A DNA stretch of 21,059 nucleotides from an uncultured Eubacterium sp. (GTDB taxonomy: Bacteria; Bacillota; Clostridia; Oscillospirales; Acutalibacteraceae), in assembly GCA_902462495.1 (NCBI GenBank), contig CABQCC010000015.1, forward strand, positions 1-21,059. Direction: 5' to 3'. Shown piece after piece: positions 13,777 to 21,059 of this stretch (within the stretch, counting starts at the first letter, position 1; each line of letters starts with the position of its first letter). A model generated the notes under the pieces. That model did not search any database, was not told the origin of the DNA, and saw only the letters and a program-made list of their open reading frames with translations. The position numbers were made by a program, and so were the translations under genes.

Positions 13777-14520
13777 ATGGAATATAATTATGAAAGACTG
13801 TCGGACAATATAAAAATCGCTGTCAGCCCCGACCACACTTTTGGCACGGATGCGGTGCTTTTGTCGCATTTTGCAAAGCCGAAATACAAGGACAAGGCGC
13901 TTGATATGGGCACAGGTTGCGGTATTATTCCGCTGTTGTGGCTTCGTGATGAGAGGCAGACGGATGTGCATTGTCTGGATATTCAACAAAATGCCTTTGA
14001 GCAGGTTAATGCTTCGATAAAATATAATAATTTGGACAGCAGGCTCACACCGCACCTTTGCGATTTGAGGAAAATCAACGAGGAATTTTCGGCGGAATGT
14101 TTCACCCTTGTCACGATGAATCCGCCGTACAAGCCGATTAATACAGGGTTTGAGTCACTCAGCGAAAGTGCAAGGATTGCTCGCCACGAGGTGTGTTGCA
14201 ACATTGAGGATGCGGTCAAGGCGGCTTCGTATCTGCTCACTTATGCAGGCAGATTTTGTATGTGTCACCGCCCGGAAAGGTTGGTTGATGCACTTGCGAT
14301 TATGAGGCAGTACAAGATTGAACCGAAACGACTTCGATTTGTGATTGACAAGCAGGGCGAAGAACCTTTTTTGTTTTTGGTAGAGGGAAAAAAGGGGGCA
14401 AAACCGTTTTTGCGTGTTGAACCTACTTTGGTTATCAAAAACGAGGAGAGCAAGTTCACTCCCGAGATGATAGAAATTTACGGCTCTTATGCCGACGGAT
14501 ACGAGGATAAAATCAGATAA
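13777..14520 (+). CDS. TrmN6/YabB-like N6-adenine tRNA methyltransferase
   Basis: This is a 247-aa SAM-dependent methyltransferase. The SAM loop DMGTGCGIIPL is at residues 43-53, the acidic residue CLDIQ is near 67-70, and the catalytic NPPY is at 115-118. The family includes TrmN6, which methylates A37 of tRNA1(Val), and the Bacillus YabB protein encoded next to rsmI. The N-terminal RLSDNIKIAVSPDHTFGTDA is typical of this group. It overlaps rsmI by one base (TAATG), so translation is coupled. A good promoter ends only seven bases before the ATG and no Shine-Dalgarno sequence is visible, so the mRNA is probably leaderless. Another N6-adenine target cannot be excluded. Confidence 0.85.
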   Translation: MEYNYERLSDNIKIAVSPDHTFGTDAVLLSHFAKPKYKDKALDMGTGCGIIPLLWLRDERQTDVHCLDIQQNAFEQVNASIKYNNLDSRLTPHLCDLRKINEEFSAECFTLVTMNPPYKPINTGFESLSESARIARHEVCCNIEDAVKAASYLLTYAGRFCMCHRPERLVDALAIMRQYKIEPKRLRFVIDKQGEEPFLFLVEGKKGAKPFLRVEPTLVIKNEESKFTPEMIEIYGSYADGYEDKIR

Positions 14521-15338
14521 TGAGCGGAAAAATATATGTTGTGGGCACTCCGATCGGCAACCTTGGCGATTTTTCACCGAGAGCGATAGAAACGCTTGAA
14601 AATGTGGATTTCATTGCTGCCGAGGACACGAGAGTTACTCTAAAACTGCTTAATCATTTTGGCATAAAAAAAGAAATGGTTAGCTATTTTGAACATAACA
14701 AAAATGAACGAGGCGAGGCGATTATTTCTCGACTTGCAAACGGCGAAAGCTGTGCTATATGCACCGATGCGGGTATGCCGGCAATTTCTGATCCGGGTGA
14801 GGATTTGGTCAGACTTTGCCACGAAAATGGCATTGAGGTGGAGAGTGTTCCCGGACCGACCGCCTTTGCCACGGCACTTGCAATTTCGGGAATGAACACA
14901 AGAAAGTTCACTTTTGAGGGCTTCCTCTCTGCGAACAAAAAGGAACGCAGGGCAGAACTCGAAGAGGTAGCAAACGAAAAACGCACACTTGTTTTTTATG
15001 AAGCACCGCACAAGTTGACCCAAACGCTCAAGGATATGTATGAGATTTTGGGCGACCGTGAAATTGCCCTTGTAAAAGAAATCACAAAAATGCACGAAAG
15101 CGTTGTTCGTACAGATTTGGCAACGGCTTCGGCTATGTTTGATGAGGAAAAGCCAAAGGGCGAATTTGTTGTTATTGTTGACGGAAAAAAGGCGGAGGAA
15201 AAGGAAATATCGTTTGAAAGTGCGGTCGAAGAAGCAAAGCGTCTTATGGCAGAAGGAATGAGCACAAACTCTTCCGCAAAAGAGGTTGCAAAGGTGACTT
15301 CATTTAAGAAAAACGATATTTACAAGGCTTTGCTATGA
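14520..15338 (+). CDS. rsmI: 16S rRNA (cytidine1402-2'-O)-methyltransferase
   Basis: RsmI methylates the 2'-OH of C1402 in 16S rRNA, in the ribosomal P-site. This 272-aa protein has GTPIGNLGDFSPRA at residues 9-22, AAEDTR at 33-38, CTDAGMPAISDPG at 81-93 and SVPGPTAFATALAISG from 109. All are hallmarks of the tetrapyrrole-methylase-like RsmI family. It shares its start A with the stop of the methyltransferase before it and overlaps the radical SAM gene after it by four bases (ATGA). The trio is therefore a tight, translationally coupled RNA-modification-linked operon, as in the Bacillus yabB-rsmI neighbourhood. Confidence 0.96.
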   Translation: MSGKIYVVGTPIGNLGDFSPRAIETLENVDFIAAEDTRVTLKLLNHFGIKKEMVSYFEHNKNERGEAIISRLANGESCAICTDAGMPAISDPGEDLVRLCHENGIEVESVPGPTAFATALAISGMNTRKFTFEGFLSANKKERRAELEEVANEKRTLVFYEAPHKLTQTLKDMYEILGDREIALVKEITKMHESVVRTDLATASAMFDEEKPKGEFVVIVDGKKAEEKEISFESAVEEAKRLMAEGMSTNSSAKEVAKVTSFKKNDIYKALL

Positions 15339-16213
15339 TTTGTAATGCGTGCCCAAGAGGGTGCAATATTGACCGAGAAATGTCGCTCGGATATTGCAAA
15401 AGCCCTGAGAAATTTAAGCTTGCCCGTGCTTCGCTCCACTATTGGGAAGAGCCGTGCATAAGCGGAAAAAACGGTTCGGGCGCAATCTTTTTCAGCGGTT
15501 GCAATCTCGGTTGCGTGTTCTGCCAGAATTATGAAATCAGCCACGGATGCAAAGGCGTTAAGGTCAGCGATGACGACCTTGTTCGCATTATGAAACGGCT
15601 TGTTGACGAGGGTGCAAACAATATCAATTTTGTCAACCCGACTCATTATTCGCTTCGGCTTTTGCGTGTGCTGGAAAAATACAAACCGCCTGTTCCGATT
15701 GTGTACAACACTTCGGGATATGACAGCGTTGAAACCTTGAAAATGCTTGACGGGGCGGTGGATATTTATCTGCCCGATTTTAAGTATATCAGACCCGATA
15801 AAGCCTTGAAATACAGCAAGGCGGAGAATTATCCGCAAGTTGCCGAGGAGGCACTTGCAGAAATGAAACGGCAGGTCGGCGATGATGTTTTTGACGAAAA
15901 CGGCATAATGCAACGGGGTATGATTATCCGTCACCTCGTTTTGCCGTCAAACACAAATTCGTCAATTTCGGCGCTTGATTATTTGGCGGAGAACTTTGGA
16001 GATACATACATTTCGGTTATGGCGCAGTATGTGCCGTATGGGGATTTAGCCGAATATAAAGAAATCAACAGACGCCTTACACAAAGGGAATACGACAAGG
16101 TGGTAAATCATATTTTCGACCTCGGACTTCAAAAGATTTTTGTGCAAGAGCTTGAGTCTGCGGTGACAGACTACATTCCCGATTTTGATTTGACGGGTGT
16201 GGTTGATTTATAG
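15335..16213 (+). CDS. Radical SAM protein, PflX/PflA-like (COG1313 type)
   Basis: This 292-aa protein has the radical SAM motif CNLGCVFC (C56, C60, C63), so it should carry a [4Fe-4S] cluster that cleaves SAM. A separate N-terminal cysteine group, CNACPRGC (C3, C6, C10) plus C21, may bind a second cluster. FVNPTHYSLRLLRVL and LPDFKYIRPDKALKYS match the uncharacterised PflX group, related to pyruvate-formate-lyase activating enzymes. No glycyl-radical enzyme is encoded nearby, so the partner or substrate is unknown. It starts inside the end of rsmI (ATGA overlap), which suggests it is made with the RNA methylases. No clear terminator follows. Confidence 0.85.
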   Translation: MICNACPRGCNIDREMSLGYCKSPEKFKLARASLHYWEEPCISGKNGSGAIFFSGCNLGCVFCQNYEISHGCKGVKVSDDDLVRIMKRLVDEGANNINFVNPTHYSLRLLRVLEKYKPPVPIVYNTSGYDSVETLKMLDGAVDIYLPDFKYIRPDKALKYSKAENYPQVAEEALAEMKRQVGDDVFDENGIMQRGMIIRHLVLPSNTNSSISALDYLAENFGDTYISVMAQYVPYGDLAEYKEINRRLTQREYDKVVNHIFDLGLQKIFVQELESAVTDYIPDFDLTGVVDL

Positions 16214-16276
16214 TATTTTATCTGCTAAAATGGATTAAATGGAGTAAAAAATTTATTATATAAAAGGGGTTTTATT

Positions 16277-17200
16277 ATGATAAAGAAAGAGTACACTTAC
16301 AAAAGTGCTTCAGGCATTTGTGACATCAAGGCTTGGCAGTTCGCACCCGAGGGCGAAGTAAAGGCTGTTATTCAGATGCACCACGGTATGGCTGAACATA
16401 CAAACAGGTATCGCAATTTCATTTCTGCGTTTACCGACAAGGGCTATGCAATTTTTATCAACGATATGCTCGGCCACGGTCAGTCGAATGATGACAAGGA
16501 TTTGCTTGGCTATTTTGGCGACAAGGACGGCTACAAGAACATTCTTGCCGATGCAAAAACTCTTACAGATATTGCGAAGAAAGAGTATCCCGACAAGAAG
16601 TTCCTTATTGCAGGTCACTCAATGGGCTCACTTATTATGAGATGCTACATCAACGAGTACGGCAATGATTTTGACGGTGCTGTGTTCATTGGCACGGCAG
16701 GACCTACTCCGCTTGCAAAGATTGGTATTCCGATTATGAAATTGGTTGCAGGCATCAAGGGCAAAAAGCACCACAGCCAGTTCCTCAACAATCTTTCTCT
16801 CGGCGCTTACGACAAACCGTTTGAACACAGAACCCACTATGATTGGGGTATGAGAGATACAAAAGAGGTTGACGAATATGTTGCAGACCCGCTTTGCGGA
16901 TTTCTCTTTACCGTTGCAGGCTTTATGGATTTGAGCCAGCTCACAATTCAGTGCAATGAGGACAGATGGTTCAACAATGTTGCACAGGATATGCCTGTAA
17001 TTCTTATGTCGGGCGATATGGACCCTGTCGGAAATTACGGCAAGGGCGTAAAGGAAGTTTATCAAAAACTTCTTGACACAGGTCATAAGAATGTCACCCT
17101 CAAGCTTTATCCTGAGGCTCGCCACGAGATTCTCAACGAGATTAACAAGCAAGAGGTTTATGACGATTTAGACAAATGGATTGAGGAGAACGTTCTTTGA
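16277..17200 (+). CDS. Alpha/beta hydrolase, lysophospholipase/monoacylglycerol-lipase type
   Basis: This 307-aa cytoplasmic-looking hydrolase has no signal peptide. MHHGMAEHTNRY (about 34-45) is the oxyanion-side motif. GHSMG at 113-117 gives nucleophile S115, and D249 in SGDMDPVG and H283 in EARHEILNE complete the triad. The pattern fits the serine aminopeptidase S33/PldB (COG2267) group, which hydrolyses monoacylglycerols, lysophospholipids or related esters. The actual substrate is not evident. AAAGGGG precedes the ATG. Its stop overlaps the TTG start of tatD by four bases, so the two are coupled. The promoter is unclear in the 63-base gap before it. Confidence 0.87.
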   Translation: MIKKEYTYKSASGICDIKAWQFAPEGEVKAVIQMHHGMAEHTNRYRNFISAFTDKGYAIFINDMLGHGQSNDDKDLLGYFGDKDGYKNILADAKTLTDIAKKEYPDKKFLIAGHSMGSLIMRCYINEYGNDFDGAVFIGTAGPTPLAKIGIPIMKLVAGIKGKKHHSQFLNNLSLGAYDKPFEHRTHYDWGMRDTKEVDEYVADPLCGFLFTVAGFMDLSQLTIQCNEDRWFNNVAQDMPVILMSGDMDPVGNYGKGVKEVYQKLLDTGHKNVTLKLYPEARHEILNEINKQEVYDDLDKWIEENVL

Positions 17201-17967
17201 TTTACAAAAACATTTTTGACACACATTCTCATTATGACGATGAGGCTTTTGACAGCGACCGTGACGAGCTGATTTTGTCGCTCAAAGACAGAGGCGTTGT
17301 CGGTGTTGTCAGCTGCGGATGTGATGTTCCGTCAACGGCAGCAAACCGTGATTTGGCACATGAATTTGATGATTTTTATTTTGCAGCAGGCTTTCATCCC
17401 GAAAATTTGGAGGAATACGTCATTGACGATTTGAGCCTCCTTGATGAATATTTAAGTGATGAAAAGTGCGTTGCAGTCGGCGAAATCGGACTTGATTATC
17501 ATTGGATGGAATCGACCAAAGAAAAGCAAAAGGCTTTTTTTGAAGCACAGATTGAAATTGCCAAGAGCCACGATTTGCCTGTGATTGTGCACGACAGAGA
17601 GGCTCACGGCGACACTCTCGATATTCTCAAAGCAACCAAGCCGAATGGTGTTTTGCATTGCTTTTCGGGTTCAAAGGAGATGGCAAGGGAGATTATCAAG
17701 TTGGGTATGTACATCGGCTTGAACGGCGTGGCAACTTTCAAAAACGCTCGTAAGAGTTTGGAGGTTGTCAAAGAAATTCCGCTTGACCGCTTGGTGCTCG
17801 AAACGGATTGTCCGTATCTTGCGCCCGAACCTCACCGTGGCAAACGCAACGACTCGTCCTACATTCCGTTCATTGCCAAACGAATAGGCGAGGTGCTCGG
17901 AATGTCGGCACAGGAAATACTTGATGTAACGCATCAAAACGCATTGAATTTGTATAATATTAAATGA
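17197..17967 (+). CDS. tatD: TatD-family metal-dependent hydrolase/DNase
   Basis: This 256-aa TIM-barrel metallohydrolase carries all metal ligands of the family: H10 and H12 in DTHSHYDD, E96 in GEIGLDYHW, H132 in VIVHDREA, H154 in LHCFSGS and D204 in LETDCPYLAPEPHRG. TatD proteins are cytoplasmic 3'-5' DNases linked to DNA repair and degradation, and some relatives are D-aminoacyl-tRNA deacylase-like. The start codon is TTG at 17197, overlapping the TGA of the hydrolase gene (TTGA). GAGGAGA lies about eight bases upstream, inside that gene. No other start suits the conserved N-terminus IFDTHSHYDD. Confidence 0.95.
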   Translation: MIYKNIFDTHSHYDDEAFDSDRDELILSLKDRGVVGVVSCGCDVPSTAANRDLAHEFDDFYFAAGFHPENLEEYVIDDLSLLDEYLSDEKCVAVGEIGLDYHWMESTKEKQKAFFEAQIEIAKSHDLPVIVHDREAHGDTLDILKATKPNGVLHCFSGSKEMAREIIKLGMYIGLNGVATFKNARKSLEVVKEIPLDRLVLETDCPYLAPEPHRGKRNDSSYIPFIAKRIGEVLGMSAQEILDVTHQNALNLYNIK

Positions 17968-17977
17968 TAAATTAAAA

Positions 17978-18076
17978 GGCGAACACAGTTCGCCCCTACG
18001 AAATTCGGTTTATTTTCAGATTCTCCGAATGATACAAAAACCGTAGAGGCGACCTGCGGTCGCCTTGTTTTTTTTT
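17978..18076. repeat. Multi-hairpin palindromic repeat element, also a likely terminator
   Basis: Two perfect 7-bp hairpins with 3-base loops bracket the element: GGCGAAC-ACA-GTTCGCC (17978-17994) and GGCGACC-TGC-GGTCGCC (18048-18064). Just inside them, CCTACG (17995-18000) and CGTAGA (18042-18047) face each other inverted. In the centre, ATTCGG (18003-18008) pairs with CCGAAT (18025-18030). T9 follows the right hairpin (18068-18076), so it can terminate the tatD operon; on the other strand a T-rich tract follows the left hairpin. From memory, similar GGCGA-palindrome/CCTACG intergenic repeats occur in many Clostridia; I could not search for this. Confidence 0.75.
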
Positions 18077-18090
18077 GCGCCGATTGTTTT

Positions 18091-19149
18091 TTACGCCGAT
18101 TGGTCAGAATCGGATATTGAAAGGGTGTTCACTTCAAGTTCAAGGATTGTTTGCTGAAGCACGGTCGCAAGGGTGATGGGGTTGAACAGCGGAATACTGT
18201 CGTCAACCGTCACCGTGCCGTCCGTGATTTCGCAGTCTTGCGCAATGTTTTTTGTTGTGTAAATTATCGTGTCGGCACAGGAATATTTGATTGCGTCAAT
18301 GTACGGCATAACAATCGGCATTGATGCGCTGTTGCTGACAATCGGCACAATCAATGTGTTTTTCAGTTCAAGACAGCTTTGCGAAATGTCGTATATCGGC
18401 AGGGCAAAAGCGGTTTTCCCGGCAATCAGCCTGAATTTTTCTGCAATCGCTTGTGCCAACGCTTCGTCTGTTGAATATCCGCAGAACACGATGTTGTCAA
18501 ATTTGCCGATGAAATCTGCGACATTTTGCAATTCTTTTTCGCTGTTCGGTGTGAAGGACAGCTTGCCCGGGAGCATTTGTGCAAGACGGAGCGAAACGCT
18601 CATATTGATTTTTGACATACATCCGAGTGCTTCGCCGAGATACATCGAAAGCATTGCAACGGCAAGGTATTCGTTTTGGAATGTGCACAGACTTGTTTCG
18701 CAATCGGTGAGGTGCACCTTGCTTTTGCACATTTTTGCAAGGGTCGAATCCTTTGCCGTCACCGCCACAACTTTTGCGCCGTTGCCCAACGCTCGTTTTA
18801 CCGCAGAGATTGTGTCGTCGCTTTCTCCGCTTTGCGATATTGCCACGACAAGTGCATCACGGTACAGCACGCCTCTTGTGCCTTTTAGCAATGCCGATGG
18901 TATTGCATAGGTCGGCAGGTCGGTGAGCATTTCGGTGTTGTGCGCCATTGCATGTGCGGTGCAAAACGATTGCCCAGAGCCTGTCAGGATTATTTCCGAC
19001 AAGCCTTTTATTGCGTGCCTGCTCATTTTTAATGTCGGCAAAAAGAGTTTGTCTTTTTGTATCACTTCGTTCAAAAAATTTCGTATCGACTGTGCAACCT
19101 CGCTTATGTCGTTTTCGTACAAATTGCCGAGTCCCAAATTATCAGTCAT
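18091..19149 (-). CDS. GlmS-like double SIS-domain protein
   Basis: This 352-aa protein has two sugar-isomerase (SIS) domains and no glutaminase part. SIS 1 spans about 45-180, with LTGSGQSF (55-62) and AISQSGESDDT (103-113) as phosphosugar-binding loops. SIS 2 spans about 205-330, with VFCGYSTDEALAQAIAEKFR. The layout matches the isomerase half of GlmS and the AgaS/FrlB-like deglycases. Where GlmS has its catalytic KLKEISY and ELKHGP segments, this protein reads EKFRLIA and YDISQSC, so I do not see the catalytic Glu and His. It may be a divergent isomerase/deaminase or a phosphosugar sensor. Its ATG directly follows the spoIIE TGA (TGAATG), with GGAG inside spoIIE. Confidence 0.8.
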   Translation of the reverse strand: MTDNLGLGNLYENDISEVAQSIRNFLNEVIQKDKLFLPTLKMSRHAIKGLSEIILTGSGQSFCTAHAMAHNTEMLTDLPTYAIPSALLKGTRGVLYRDALVVAISQSGESDDTISAVKRALGNGAKVVAVTAKDSTLAKMCKSKVHLTDCETSLCTFQNEYLAVAMLSMYLGEALGCMSKINMSVSLRLAQMLPGKLSFTPNSEKELQNVADFIGKFDNIVFCGYSTDEALAQAIAEKFRLIAGKTAFALPIYDISQSCLELKNTLIVPIVSNSASMPIVMPYIDAIKYSCADTIIYTTKNIAQDCEITDGTVTVDDSIPLFNPITLATVLQQTILELEVNTLSISDSDQSA

Positions 19150-21059
19150 TCAGTTTCGCTCCAATCTTGCAAAAATTATACTCATATCGTCTGCTTTTTT
19201 GTCTTTCATTTCCTCTTTCGCACAGTTCAAAATGTAGTCCGCACCCTCTTGCACGCCGTTCGGCATAGCAGATATTGTGTCTTTGAGCCATCTTTCGCCC
19301 AGGTCGGTTATGCCGTCGCTCATCAATATTATGCTGTCGCCGAGGCTCAAAACCGCCGTTCGCTTTGCAAATTCTATACCTCGCAAAATTCCTGCCGGCA
19401 TAGAGGTCAACTCGCACTTCGTCAGCCTGCCGTCTTTGATGATGTAGCTTGCCGGTGCACCTGCCTTGAACAGTTCGCACTTTCCTGTGAAAAGGTCGAT
19501 GTTTGCAATGTCAAGCGTTGCAAGGCTTTCGTCATTGGATTTGACAAGCAGGGCGGAGTTGACGATTTTCAGCGCCGAATCAAAGCCGAAACCCGAATTG
19601 ATGAGTTTTGACAAAAGTCCTGCGCCCATTGCGCCGTCAAGTGCCGCCCGACTGCCTTTGCCCATTCCGTCACTTATAATAAGTATGGAATGACCTTTGC
19701 TGTCGTTGATTATTTTCACTGTGTCGCCACACAGTTCGCCCTCTGCGCTGAATTGCGCAAAGCCGACTTCAAGCGAATAATTCGGTTTTTCGGAAAAAGA
19801 AAGCATACTTTCATTTTTGAAGTTTGTGATTCTGCCCGTGTCAAAGTATCGGTTGCAGATTTTGCCTATTTCGTTTTTCAGTTCGATTCCCGTCAATTCC
19901 GCACTTGATGACGAAAGCAGAATTTCAACCCTCATTCTGCCGTATTTGTCAACTATTGCGGAAATGTTAGTCGGATAAATTTCGTATTCGCCGAGCAGTC
20001 GCCTGATTTTGTTGCTTGCGTTGCAGTCAAAGATTTCTGCTTCGTCAAATTCTTTTGCAAGGTCGTTCAGCATGCCCGATATTGAAATGAATTGGTCGGA
20101 TGCAACCATTCGGATTTGGTTTGTTTTTTCAAGAATAATCTCCCTCGTGATGTATTCGGTGTCGCTCATTGTGTCACGCATTGCCTCGTTTTGCCTGCGG
20201 GTCACATCGTTTATTCGTTCTCGCACCTCGTCCACGCTGTCCGATATTGCCGACATTGCGTTGGACGCAAATCGCAGCTTCAGCACAAGATTTTGTCGCA
20301 GAGTGCCGTCAGGCGGCAGGTCTGTTCCGAGGTCAAAAAACTTCTCGATTTTGTCGGTTATCCCTGTCGGCATCAGCACGAAAATCAGCGAGCCGATTAT
20401 TCCGTCAAGGAACAGCGACAGCCCTGCTTCTTCACCTGTGGCAATCGAAAAGAAAGTGATTGAAGCCAAAAACGCTCCTGCCGTTGAAAATATCGAAGCG
20501 CTCGAAAACAACCCTGCAACGAGCGTTGAAAATCCGAAAGCACCGCATAAAAACAATGCTTCTTTGCTGTGCACTCCGAGAACGAATCCGAGCGACAGCG
20601 ACAAAATCATTCCGAGCCGTTCGCCTGCATAGTAGGTGGCGGTCAGCACCAAAACAACGGCGATTATTCTTATCGGATAGAGTCGCCAAATTGCCACATT
20701 GCCGAGGCTCAAAAACAAGGTCGACACGGATATAATTATGTATGCAAGTTCTGAAATCGGAAGTGCTTTAAATCTCATTTGGCGAAAATTTGCGTTTATT
20801 GCTTTGTAGTAGCAGTAGGTCACGCCTGCACTGAGCATTGTTTCCGCCAATAGCAAAAAGTAAGCTTCGCTCCCTGCCGAAAGCTTGATGTTTACAAATA
20901 TTCCCGTTGAGAGAACGGACACGGTGCCGATGGCAATTGAAAACAGCGGATTGTGATATGCGTCGAGCAGTTCAATCAAAAACGCCCCGACTGCCGTCAA
21001 AATCACGGCGCACATAAGTGTGTATATGCCCGAACGGCCGAACGCACCGACTGTAAAGC
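19150..21059 (-). CDS. spoIIE: Stage II sporulation protein E, C-terminal part
   Basis: SpoIIE is the membrane PP2C-type phosphatase that dephosphorylates SpoIIAA to activate sigma-F in the forespore and also acts at the polar septum. The window holds 635 codons, to the frame's edge at 21059; full-length homologues are about 800 aa, so the N-terminus is missing. The first ~230 residues present contain many hydrophobic helices. A charged helical linker (about 240-330) follows, then the phosphatase domain with LIISDGMGKGSRAALDGA (metal-binding DGMGKG near 463-468), LTSMPAGILRG and ILMSDGITDLG, and finally KADDMSIIFARL. An internal ATG at 21013-21015 is not the start, because the upstream frame reads FTVGAFGRSGIYTL and is clearly coding. 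It is followed without a gap by the SIS-domain gene. Confidence 0.95.
   Translation of the reverse strand, partial: FTVGAFGRSGIYTLMCAVILTAVGAFLIELLDAYHNPLFSIAIGTVSVLSTGIFVNIKLSAGSEAYFLLLAETMLSAGVTYCYYKAINANFRQMRFKALPISELAYIIISVSTLFLSLGNVAIWRLYPIRIIAVVLVLTATYYAGERLGMILSLSLGFVLGVHSKEALFLCGAFGFSTLVAGLFSSASIFSTAGAFLASITFFSIATGEEAGLSLFLDGIIGSLIFVLMPTGITDKIEKFFDLGTDLPPDGTLRQNLVLKLRFASNAMSAISDSVDEVRERINDVTRRQNEAMRDTMSDTEYITREIILEKTNQIRMVASDQFISISGMLNDLAKEFDEAEIFDCNASNKIRRLLGEYEIYPTNISAIVDKYGRMRVEILLSSSSAELTGIELKNEIGKICNRYFDTGRITNFKNESMLSFSEKPNYSLEVGFAQFSAEGELCGDTVKIINDSKGHSILIISDGMGKGSRAALDGAMGAGLLSKLINSGFGFDSALKIVNSALLVKSNDESLATLDIANIDLFTGKCELFKAGAPASYIIKDGRLTKCELTSMPAGILRGIEFAKRTAVLSLGDSIILMSDGITDLGERWLKDTISAMPNGVQEGADYILNCAKEEMKDKKADDMSIIFARLERN

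Noticed and set aside
16214..16276. Promoter or terminator in the gap before the hydrolase gene
   Set aside because: Only weak AT-rich matches (such as TATTAT at 16254) without a good -35, and no stable hairpin. Not enough to annotate.
18269..18910. 213-codon plus-strand frame opposite the SIS gene
   Set aside because: It mirrors the SIS gene on the other strand, is rich in Ser/Ala from reverse-complement codon bias, and has no ribosome binding site or known motif.
1..21059. CRISPR array, tRNA or rRNA genes, insertion sequences, prophage or defence genes
   Set aside because: No regularly spaced direct repeats, no cloverleaf-like sequences, and no transposase, integrase or known defence motifs were found on reading both strands.

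Overview
The window looks like chromosome from a low-to-moderate GC, spore-forming Clostridia-type Firmicute, probably a gut Ruminococcaceae/Oscillospiraceae-like organism. The reasons are strong AAGGAGG-type ribosome binding sites, TTGACA/TATAAT promoters with 17-bp spacers, a spoIIE gene, an infC-rpmI-rplT operon and a DivIVA-like protein. The taxon is inferred from gene content; no rRNA or other marker is present to fix it.

Layout, left to right. (1) Positions 1-4578 hold a divergent inositol locus. An unknown gene leaves the window leftward from a near-consensus promoter. Rightward, iolG, iolD and iolE are followed by a small Q/N/P/Y-rich membrane protein, then a terminator. The three enzymes oxidise myo-inositol to scyllo-inosose, dehydrate it, and hydrolytically open the trione ring. 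(2) Positions 4608-5939 hold the translation operon infC-rpmI-rplT, with an attenuator-like leader and a non-canonical AUC start on infC. (3) Positions 5983-7528 hold a divergent IspD/TarI-type cytidylyltransferase facing a DivIVA-like coiled-coil protein on the minus strand. (4) Positions 7529-8023 contain a frameshifted remnant of a small gene and a compact regulatory region. That region has tandem 12-bp repeats and two copies of an 18-bp operator, and it drives an ABC exporter (ATPase plus 907-aa FtsX/MacB-type permease). (5) A large two-way terminator separates the exporter from a minus-strand rhodanese-TtcA fusion. (6) Positions 12863-17967 hold rightward genes: a DUF218 membrane protein; a coupled set trmN6-like/rsmI/radical SAM (PflX-like); then an alpha/beta hydrolase coupled to tatD. 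The first two promoters lie so close to their start codons that leaderless or nearly leaderless mRNAs are likely. (7) Positions 17978-18076 hold a multi-hairpin repeat element that also looks like a terminator. (8) Positions 18091-21059 hold spoIIE (cut by the window end) and a directly abutting GlmS-like double-SIS protein, both on the minus strand.

Most genes are housekeeping or metabolic. I see no CRISPR array, tRNA, rRNA, insertion sequence, phage module or recognisable defence system, and no strong case for an entirely new multi-gene system. The points most worth checking are the spoIIE-coupled SIS protein that appears to lack the GlmS isomerase residues, the paired operator in front of the exporter, the leaderless arrangements, the infC leader and AUC start, and the repeat element at 17978-18076.
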